Shown piece after piece: positions 56,093-64,000 of a stretch of 64,000 nt of DNA (positions are counted from its first letter, which is position 1; every line of letters starts with the position of its first letter). A model generated the notes under the pieces. The model had not been told where the DNA came from. It saw only the letters and a program-made list of their open reading frames with translations, and made no database searches. Both the position numbers and the translations under genes were made by a program. This stretch comes from Arion vulgaris (Eukaryota; Mollusca; Gastropoda; Stylommatophora; Arionidae), in the NCBI GenBank assembly GCA_020796225.1, contig CM036762.1, positions 14,000,414 to 14,064,413 of the forward strand. The letters run 5' to 3'.

Positions 56093-57110
56093 TGTTGATG
56101 CAAACCACAATCTGTGAACAGTAGAAAATAAACCAGCTCTTTAAACCAGAAAAAGTTATGGATAAAAGTTGTATAGTTTGTTCTACCTGCGCTAGCTAGC
56201 ACGCTTTACTGATTGCACTGAGTGGTAGCCAGGTAAAGGGAGCATCAGGACAAAATGTGAAGAGGGCCAGAATGGATCAAGTTGCTAAATATAGCACTCA
56301 CGAGGAGATCTGTTATTTATTTTGCAGCAGACAGCTGTTGCCAATTGGATCACGTGGAGAATAGATTGACAAAATTGTGCTTCTAGAAATGAAGAGCTAC
56401 GAAATGTTCAACAGCATAACAACATGAATCAGACAGGACAGAATAGACAAATTTATACTGATTCGTCGTGGAAGATCTTACAAGCTGTTTTGTAATCCTA
56501 GATGTGGCTGGTTTCTTTAGTGTGTTATGTAGTAATTCATTTTGACTGCGTTCATATGTTGTCTGGCGTACCATAATAATAATAATAATAATAATAAAAA
56601 AATTAATAGAACCGATGTCAGTTCATCTAGAATTGTCTTAGCATATTTATAGCACGTACGCCCTGTGTGAAGTCGAATACTTGGGCGTCTACAACATTCC
56701 CACCCAGGAATAAACATATAAACATACAATAAAATTGGATTTATTGGTACCCAAAACACAATGGATGGTTAGAAAAAAATTTGCGAAGCGAGGATTAATT
56801 AACATTTTTTTGATAAATGCTTTTCTGAGTTTTTCTCTCCTCGGGTGTCGTCGTTCTTTCTCCTGGCTCTTTCGTGAACTCGGTGTTTCTTCTTCTTCTT
56901 CTTCAGCTATCTCTTTTCACGCGCTTAGTTTACTCTTCTTCACAAACTGGGCAGCCAGCTTCAGCTCTGTTAGGTTTCATCAAAGCTTAGTTTTGAGGTC
57001 GACTGGGTGTGGCCACGTGTTGCTTCTTGCTCACCAAGGAGAGGACTGTCTTGCAGGATATGCTCCAGTGTCTGCTCCGCCCATGTAAAGAAAATATGTG
57101 AACGAAAACC
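56093..57110. other. No recognised feature
   Basis: Contains an (AAT)n run at about 56573-56597. A 117-codon plus-strand frame at 56735-57088 has a serine run from a TTC repeat and no recognisable domain. Confidence 0.35.
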
Positions 57111-57111
57111 G

Positions 57112-57345
57112 CAGTAGGATAGTTGTTAGTGAACTCGTCTCTTAGGCTAGTGGTCCGGATTCAATTCCACAGTTTGCGGGGAATATTTTCTACGATCATA
57201 ATGGCTCTCAGGTCTACCCAGCCTCAATTGGGTATCAGGTAAAGCATTGGGACGCAAAGGCAGTCGTCGTGATATTGACTACATCACATATCATGTGCCG
57301 ACGGTTAATGAAAACTACGGCCTAACACCACTTCTTCAGCGATCT
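57112..57345 (+). repeat. SINE-6 copy, diverged
   Basis: AGTTGTTAGTGAACTCGTC (A-box area) and GGTCCGGATTCAATTCC (B box), then the body to GCCGACGGTTAATGAAAA. Confidence 0.75.
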
Positions 57346-57609
57346 CTGGTAATGTGCTCAATTTACTGTGGGCCTGTTGTAGGACGGTGTCGTTGATGTT
57401 GGTTTATGATTTGTTGTAGGATTTTGATGATGGTTCTACAATTTCCATTCTCTCATGATGATGATTCATACCAGACGGTAATAATATATAAACTCAATCT
57501 TGATGGCATGTTACATGTTTATTGACATACAAGCATGTACGTTCTTGCCTAAAAACACGTCTGCCTCCTTTCAATGTTTATGTTCGTCTCCTATGTTGTC
57601 ACTACGTTG

Positions 57610-57790
57610 CTAAGCAGTACTAACAAATCTACGTCAACTAGTTTCACTACGTCGCTAAGCAGTACTAACAAATCTACGTCAACTAGTTTCACTACGTCGC
57701 TAAGCAGTACTAACAAATCTACGTCAACTAGTTTCACTACGTCGCTAAGCAGTACTAACAAATCTACGTCAACTAGTTTCACTACGTCAA
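57610..57790. repeat. 45-bp minisatellite
   Basis: Four units of CTAAGCAGTACTAACAAATC / TACGTCAACTAGTTTCACTA / CGTCG, almost identical. In-frame SSTNKSTSTSFTTSL repeats are a by-product. Confidence 0.95.
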
Positions 57791-58231
57791 TGTCTCGTTC
57801 TAGTGTTGCCAAACTAGTATTGGGCAGATTTGGTGTGCAAACACTAGTCTCCACATATCTCATATCTACAAACTTATCTATCTAAACTACCTGTCTAGTC
57901 TGCTGGCTACTACCTGGCGTTGGGGAACGGTTGTGTCAGGTCCTGGCAGACTACTACAGGTCTAACACCATATTACCCTATATATCTAGAGGTATAAAAG
58001 GGTCCGTTACTTTTTTTTAAAAACATGTAAACAGAATGGACTCGCTTAAAAAAAAAAAAAAGAATTAAACACACAAAAAGAGAAGAATTATATAATTTTG
58101 ACATGCAATTATAAATTCTCATTTTATGTGGAAAGTTAGAAGCAAAGTGCAGAATGAAATTTCAAAGAAGAAATAGGAAAACGTATGTACTGTAGGAAAA
58201 GAGTCTAGAGAAGAAGGATTGTCTTCAATAC

Positions 58232-58437
58232 ACCGCGTTTTCCCATATGTCTAGGTCCCTCTGCGCAACAATTGCACGCCACCTGCCGAGATTATTGCAC
58301 AAAGCACAAGCTTCATAGCTTCGGCATCAATCTTAGAGATCTCTAGAAAGAAATGCACTATGAACCGAACAATATAGTCTGGATTCGAACTAGTTACCTT
58401 TCGAACGCAAGGCAAACGACTAAACCACCTTTCCACA
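58232..58437 (-). repeat. SINE-3 copy, diverged
   Basis: CTAGGTCCCTCTGCGCAAC, CACCTGCCGAGATTATTGCAC and GATTCGAACTAGTTACC (B box in reverse). Confidence 0.75.
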
Positions 58438-58524
58438 TACCCTCTAGGAAAAATCTGAATACTCGTTCGTCACTGCGGCTCTTAACAAGAAAAGAAAAAA
58501 AAACAACACGTACAGAATCTTTTC

Positions 58525-58845
58525 TGCCTTTTAAACCCATATTGGGGCATAGGCCTTCAAACCAAATCATGCCAAGTCTTTCTATCTATAGCTATGTAAT
58601 GCAGCTCCCTCCAGCTCTTCTTTATACTGTTGATCTCTGCCTCTAAATCCAGTCTCCATGTATTTCTCGCCTCCTCTTTTTCGCTCCCCCTGTGGGTTCC
58701 AGGAAATGACCCTTCTTGCTATATTCCCTCATTTTTTCGCAAAGTGCATCCTATCCATCGCCAGTCTTTTCTTAACCTGTTGGTTCACTGGGATCTGTCT
58801 TGTTCGCTCCATAAGTTCCTCATTTACTATGCAACAAACAAATAA
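58525..58845 (-). repeat. LINE-E 3' end, diverged
   Basis: TTGGGGCATAGGCC, CATGCCAAGTCTTTCTATC and TTCACTGGGATCTGTCTTG, the complement of the LINE-E C-terminus. Confidence 0.85.
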
Positions 58846-59369
58846 TACTTAAGAAAAGAAAGACAGTTTCAGAAAGACAGGTCATATGTGAACAGTCACA
58901 AGGTCACAACTTACAGGTGTAACTATTCCGTCCAGAACATTGTATACAGAGCTGACAAGTGTAACCTTACGGATCTATAATACTGAATCTCACTAGACTA
59001 GTATCGAGTAACACCCGTGTGTTATTATTACAGAGGGTCGGGTAGGGACGTTTGTGTAGTTTTTTTTGGTGTCAAAATATGTATTTATTTCCCCCACATT
59101 TCTCAAGGAGTGCACTTAACAGTACCTGAGCTCAGGTGTTGCACGTGCGACTCATCAGAAAGGTGCAGTACCCATACACCTGGGACTAAAGTTTACACGT
59201 GTCATGTATTGGTAATAGAAGCACCAGTCTTCTAAACTATCTTTCGCCATTTCTTCCGGAATCGGAATTTTTCTCGTTGCTAGCAAACACGTGCCGTCAG
59301 TTCTTTTCATTTGTGCATTCGGCTGTTCGCGAGGTTAGGTCTACAAGGTGTTTTATACACCAAGCTGTG

Positions 59370-59560
59370 CATCCAGCAGAGTTGATGTCGGCTAGTGTAC
59401 GCCTGGTTCTGCATCCAACAGAGTTGAAGTAGTTAGCCTGTGCCTGGCTCTGCATCTAGCAGAGTTGAGGTTAGTCTGCGCCTGGCTCTGCATCTAGCAG
59501 AGTTGAGGTAGTTAGTCTGTGCCTGGCTCTACATCCAGCAGAGTTGAGGTAGGCTAGCCT
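59370..59560. repeat. 41-bp minisatellite
   Basis: About four units of GCCTGGCTCTGCATCTAGCA / GAGTTGAGGTAGTTAGTCTGT with length variation. Confidence 0.85.
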
Positions 59561-59785
59561 TTTGTTAGGAAGGACACAAAGTGAAAATTTGCAGTGTGCT
59601 TTTGACTCGTAAAACACACAAGTCAACTCCATCCTCAGTGGTGTAGATTTGGAAAACTTTGACCACGAAGTTGAAGTCTAACGAGGCTCTGGCTTGCTTA
59701 GGAGGGATTCACTCCCCTATGTTAGTTTTTGTTGTCCTTCATAGGGAAGCTAACACCAATAAAAAAGCATGCAGAAACCGGATGT

Positions 59786-62434
59786 TTTCTCTCTCTCTTT
59801 GCCTTTTACCCCGGGTTGGGGCATAGGCCCTCAACCAACTCATGCCAAGTCTTCCTATCTCTAGCTTTCTCCTGCAGCTCCCTCCAGCTCTTCTTTATAT
59901 TGTTGATCTCCGCTCCAAATCTCGTCTCCATGTATTTCTCGGCCTCCCTTCTTTCGCTGTCCCTGCGGGTTCCAGGCAAGGACCTTTCTTGTTATACTCC
60001 TCTCCAGTTTTCGCAAAGTGTGTCCTATCCAGCGCCAGTGTCTTTTTTAACCTGTTCGTTCACTGGAATCTGTCTTATTCTCTCCATAAGTTCCTCATTT
60101 GTGACCCTATCATACCATCTTATTTCCTCTATTCTGCACATACACCAGTTGATGAATGTTTGCAATTTATGCACTATTGTTTTAGTTGTTCTCCATTTCT
60201 GACCCATACAGTAGAACTGCTTTAACATTAGAGTTAAATATCCGAATTTTTGTTCTAGATTTGATTTCTTTGGACTTCCAAATGTTTCCCAGTGCAATGA
60301 AAGCTCCTCTTGCCTTCTGTATTCTTATTTTAACATCTCTATCTGTTCCACCCTCTTTGTCTACGTTGCTGCCCAAATATGTGTATGATTCTACCACTTG
60401 AAGTGGGATTTCCCCAGGAGATCGAGTTGTCGTTTGTTTGGTTAATTCTCAATATCTTTGTCTTTCCCTTATGAATGTTCAGCCCTAGTTGCTGGGACCT
60501 TTGATTCAATGTGTTTAGCTTATCCTGCATCTGATTTCGTGTATGTGACAGAAGGGCTATATCATCAGCGAAGTCCAGATCCTCTAGTTGCTCTGTCAGA
60601 GTCCATTGGATTCCATTTCTGGTGTTAGTTACTGTGGTCTTCATAATCCAGTCTATTGTCAGTAAGAACAACAAAGGTGATAGAAGACATCCCTGACGCA
60701 CTCCTGTTTCTATTCCGAAAGTATCTGTTAGTTTACCTTCATGAAGAACTCTACATTTCATATCTGTATATGTTGCTTTTATTAGGTTAATAATTTTTTT
60801 GTGGGATTCCATAATGCCTCATTAATTTCCAAAGGGTTTCCTTATCAATACTGTCAAAAGCCTTCTCATAATCAACAAATCCGATATAAAGTGGGAATTT
60901 CCATTCAATACTTTGCTCTATTATTATACGTAATGTGGCTATCTGGTCAGCACAGGATCTATTTGGTCGGAAGCCTGCCTGTTCATCTCTTAGCTTTATA
61001 TCGATGGCATCTCTCAGTCTCTCCAGGATGACTCTGCTTAGTATTTTCCAGGTACTGACAACAGCATTATTCCCCTATAGTTTTCACACTTCTGAAGGTC
61101 CCCTTTCTTTGGTAGCTTCACCAGGTATCCTTCTCTCCAGTTTGCTGGTATTTCTTCGGTCTCCCAGATTCTGCTAAATAATTTATACAGTATTTCTGTG
61201 GATGTGTTTATGTTGGCTTTAACAGCCTCCGCTGGAATACCATCTGGACCGCCGCTTTTCCATCTTTTAAAAGTTTAATGGCTTTACTAATCTCCTCCTT
61301 GGATGGTTTCTCACAGTTGATGTCCAAGTCAATTTCTGCCGGTTGGGTATCTGGGGGGTTTGTAGGTGCTGGTCTGTTCAGGAGTTCTTTGAAGTATTCC
61401 ATCCATCTTTCCATTTGGTCTCTAACATTAGTGATAGTTTCCCACTACTATTTTTGATCAACCCATTTGATGGTCTGTATTTTCCTGCTAGCTTTCTAGT
61501 GATATTGTAAAGATCCCTAAGGTTTCCTTTTCCTGCAGCTACCTCTGCTTCTCTTGCTAGATCTTCTATGTATTGTCTTTTATCTAACTTTATTTGTTTC
61601 TTCACTTTCTTGCTAGCTTCTGTGTACTTTTCCTGGGCTATGGCTTTGGCAGTTCTAGTTTTGCTATTATTTAAATCTGCTTTCCTCTTTTCCTTCTTCT
61701 ATTTCCTGGTAAACACGTAAAACAAGTACTACAGTTTTACAAAATACATAAACAGTGACGATAACAGCAACTTTCGACAAAGCCTTTATCAAGCAAACAA
61801 TACAACAAGAATGACGAATTCGAGGAACACTACAAATGGACGATTACATGTGGAAACATAAACCTATCTGATGAAATATGGAATAAAAGAACAACGAAAT
61901 GGTGCAACACAAAATGAAAGTGGAAAGGAAGAACAACAACCATATAGTGGACCATCCACTGTAGGTTTATTGTTCCTCTCCTTTCCACTTTCGTTTTGTG
62001 TGCACTCATTTCGTTGTTCGTTTTATTCCCATATTTTCATCAGATAGGTTTATGTTTCCACATGTAATCGTCCATTTGTAGTGTTCCTCGAAATTCGTCA
62101 TTCTTGTTGTATTGTTTGCTTGATAAAGGCCTTTGGTCGAAACGTTGCTGTTTATCGTCACTGTTTATGTATTTTGTAAAACTGTAGTACTTTGTTTTTA
62201 CGTGTTTACTATTTTTCCAAGTTTTACTGCAGTCTCCACATTTTTCTATTTCCTTGAGAGTTTCTGGAGTTATCCATGCCTTATGATTCCGCTCCTTCTT
62301 TCCTAATATCTCTGTGCATGTTTCATTCCAAATATTTTTGGCTTGCTGCCAGCATTCTTCCGCACTCACCTCATCTTCTAATTGCCGCAACACCTCATAC
62401 TTATTAGAGACTGTGACCGTGAACTGTTCCTTTG
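59786..62434 (-). mobile_element. LINE-E, longest dated copy, 13-bp TSD
   Basis: AGAAACCGGATGT (59773-59785) and AGAAACCAGATGT (62435-62447) define it. Excluding a 537-bp insertion it spans about 2.1 kb. It carries the reverse transcriptase with TYTDMKCRVLHEGKL, a TGVRQGCLLSPLLFLL block, the FADD box near 60570 and the full C-terminus to the (GA)n tail. Frameshifts and a stop (near 61250, 60800 and 60400) inactivate it. The 5' endonuclease is missing. Confidence 0.93.
61707..62243. mobile_element. Palindromic Penelope-like terminal repeat, 537 bp
   Basis: TTCTATTTCC lies at 61697-61706 and 62244-62253. The LINE-E copy at 4.27 kb has the uninterrupted site. Two inverted arms of about 240 bases each carry TTGATAAAGGCCTTTGGTCG followed by AAACGTTGCTG, a hammerhead-like core. 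The right arm is about 35 bases longer at its end. No coding capacity. Confidence 0.8.
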
Positions 62435-62598
62435 AGAAACCAGATGTACTGGCTTAAAAGTCTATAGGCGCCTAAATGGCTCAACGAACTCACGCTTTAA
62501 AACTCAAATCTCGTACCGGTCACAAAGAGTTGTTTAACAACTGGTTGGTGTAGAGAAAACGAAAAGAAGAAAAAAACCATAAGAATTAAATTGTTTAC

Positions 62599-63212
62599 CC
62601 CTCCATATTAGCCTACCTTATAGTGGTTGGAGGGTTTGTGTGCCTTTAGGATCCTTCAGGCTATGTCGGCGGAGTCTAACTCCTGGCAGGTCTAACCAAG
62701 CCTAACAGAATGAAGGTGAAAGGCCAGACCAAAAGGCGGGGAGCAGGATGGGGCCTCATAAGGTGACAGTGCAGAACCCACCGGCGAGTGGTAAATGCTC
62801 TGGCTGCAACCAACCCATCCCCCCGCTATGGGACAAATAGCACTTGTCCTCTCTCTCCCTTGAGGAGGACATCCTTTTCTTGTCTTGTCTTCTACTTCTA
62901 TGACACTTTCCCTTAAGTATATGGGATTAAACTATAGTGTCCAGGTAGCACACCCTGCATAAAAGCCTGGGTTAGTGAGCCCGGCAACAGAAGGCTGAAT
63001 TCATCTAGAGTAGGACGACTCCAGACAAACCCGGGAAGACAGATCTCGTCAGCAGGGGACTGCAACTGTCTAGAGAACAACCTCAAAAAAGATGTCCTCA
63101 GAAACGGAATGTGTCAGCCATTATTGGCGGGGAGGAATCGACACATACGAACAACTCAAATGGCCATGCGCAAATTAAAGCGCATGACCAGAGATCGCTG
63201 AAGAAGAAGAAG
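62599..63212 (+). mobile_element. 614-bp retroelement with (GAA)n tail, 11-bp TSD
   Basis: AAATTGTTTAC lies at 62588-62598 and 63213-63223. It starts CCCTCCATATTAGCC, is more GC-rich than its surroundings, has no long ORF, and ends CAGAGATCGCTGAAGAAGAA. It may be an internally deleted LINE. The (GAA)n tail is the one used by SINE-1 and SINE-2. Confidence 0.85.
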
Positions 63213-63249
63213 AAATTGTTTACAAGTCGTCTCTTGTATTTATTCTTCT

Positions 63250-63691
63250 TATTTTTCTTCTTCGAACTCTCAATATTGATCACTTGTTAACCACTCTGTG
63301 TGATTTGCATGTGATCTGAGCCTAAGACAATTGTACGTTGTACCAGATATGTGCCTACAAGTAGACCTACACATCCGATTTCTGCGATGCTATTTATTTA
63401 CTAGGGTAGCTTCTCTGGGTCGTACATCAGTCGCCTCAGGAAAGTGTGGTATATTTTCTCAGTTTGATGCAAGTCTTCGAAATGCCGCCTCTTAAAATAT
63501 TTTTTCTTTAAAATAACCTTCAATTGTATATTTGATTTTGCTACTTATACCGCCCTTTACGGTTCCGCCTAATGCGGCCGCCTCCCTTATCATAACACGG
63601 TACGGCCCTGAGTCGCCTCTTACGACATGCCTTGTAGGTCACAGTGGTACTATTCTTTGCTTCCTTGCGGGTCCCGGTACCACACGGGCGA
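63250..63691 (-). repeat. SINE-1 split by an hAT miniature element
   Basis: Tail side TTCTTCTTCGAACTCTCAATA to the core at 63436, resuming after 63610 with CTTACGACATGCCTTG and ending CACACGGGCGA. Confidence 0.9.
63437..63610. mobile_element. hAT-type miniature element, 174 bp
   Basis: CAGGAAAGTGTGG at the left and GGTACGGCCCTG at the right. The TSD AGTCGCCT lies at 63429-63436 and 63611-63618 within the SINE-1 core. Same family as 11884-12030. Confidence 0.92.
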
Positions 63692-64000
63692 TCTCTTGTC
63701 TTTGATTGATAGTACCATCATCGTTGCTAATCGATAATTAACCACATGTGATCTGATCTCTTTCTTACACAGAGTGACTCGGTAAATGCGAGAGTCCCCG
63801 ATTTAATTTGAAGTTCAATAACAAATTTGTAAGAATATTTTTCATTTTTATAAAATATAATAATTAAATATTTCGGCCTAATGCGGCCGCCTCCCTTATC
63901 ATAACACGGTACGGCCCTGAGTCGCCTCTTACGACATGCCTTGTAGGTCACAGTGGTACTATTCTTTGCTTCCTTGCGGGTCCCGGTACCACACGGGCGA
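63567..64000. repeat. 125-bp identical direct repeat, period 309
   Basis: 63567-63691 and 63876-64000 are identical base for base. The unit joins the end of the hAT miniature to the SINE-1 head. The second copy reaches the window edge. Confidence 0.95.

Larger units (their letters stand above)
59720..62575 (+). repeat. Old SINE-1 split by LINE-E
   Basis: 59720-59785 (GGGAAGCTAACACCAATAAA, AGCATGCAGAAACCGG) and 62435-62575 (ATAGGCGCCTAAATGGC through GGTCACAAAGAGTTG to an AAGAAGAAAA tail) are the two halves. Strongly diverged. Confidence 0.7.

Noticed and set aside
56735..57088. 117-codon plus-strand frame
   Set aside because: Hydrophobic stretches and a serine run from a TTC repeat; no domain, no splice signals and no homologue recognised.
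57610..57790. Possible CRISPR array
   Set aside because: The units are contiguous with no unique spacers, and the genome is eukaryotic. The same applies to the 38/39-, 13- and 25-bp arrays.
57574..57885. 103-codon serine/threonine-rich frame with repeats
   Set aside because: It is created by the 45-bp tandem array. An open frame exists on both strands and there is no signal of a gene.

Overview
The window is nuclear DNA from an invertebrate animal whose taxon I cannot resolve. The evidence is spliced genes with GT-AG introns and AATAAA signals, an AT-rich background, animal-type LINEs, tRNA-derived SINEs and hAT elements. There is no bacterial, organellar or rRNA content. Only two genes are recognisable by homology. 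The first is a ribosomal protein S4 gene (plus strand, coding exons 2-7 at 15411-22823, first exon not found). The second is a C11orf65/MFI-like IQ-motif gene (plus strand, exons from 29071 to at least 41985, possibly 44778). A third locus is one acidic first exon of unknown identity on the minus strand (5238-5515).

Layout. 0-15 kb: LINE and SINE debris, a 5'-truncated LINE (LINE-E, 2368-4616), the acidic exon, an hAT element with transposase remnants (7683-8970) and an I/R1-like LINE (13330-15010). 15.4-22.9 kb: RpS4, whose introns carry five related copies of an H/ACA-type snoRNA with compensatory changes in the basal stem. 23-28 kb: LINE fragments, an hAT transposase relic and a SINE with target-site duplications (TSDs). 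29-45 kb: the MFI-like gene, its introns inflated by a Penelope-like terminal fragment, a 654-bp palindromic TTAA element, nested LINEs and many SINEs; one intron uses a GC donor. 45-58 kb: minisatellites, SINEs, hAT miniature elements and LINE tails, with no recognisable gene. 58-64 kb: a long LINE-E copy nested in a SINE and itself hit by a palindromic element, then a complete 614-bp (GAA)n-tailed element and an hAT miniature nested in a SINE.

Repeat families are named here for convenience. SINE-1 and SINE-2 have (GAA)n tails and share the core CATGTCGTAAGAGGCGACT. SINE-3 has a clear tRNA-like head. SINE-4 is tRNA-headed with a poly-A tail. SINE-5 is tRNA-headed with poly-A. SINE-6, 8, 9 and 10 have weaker tRNA-like heads. 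SINE-7 shares the SINE-4 core. R-family ends in (GA)n. LINE-E is RTE-like with a (GA)n tail. LINE-3 has a C-terminal zinc-finger-like Cys/His end. LINE-4 is known here only by C-terminal pieces. TSDs visible around many copies give a clear order of insertions, for example SINE-1 older than SINE-2 at 9.4 kb, and SINE-1 older than LINE-E, which is older than the palindromic element at 60-62 kb.

The most interesting signals are the intronic snoRNA family, a composite element joining a SINE-1 head to a LINE-E tail between perfect TSDs, and the palindromic elements.
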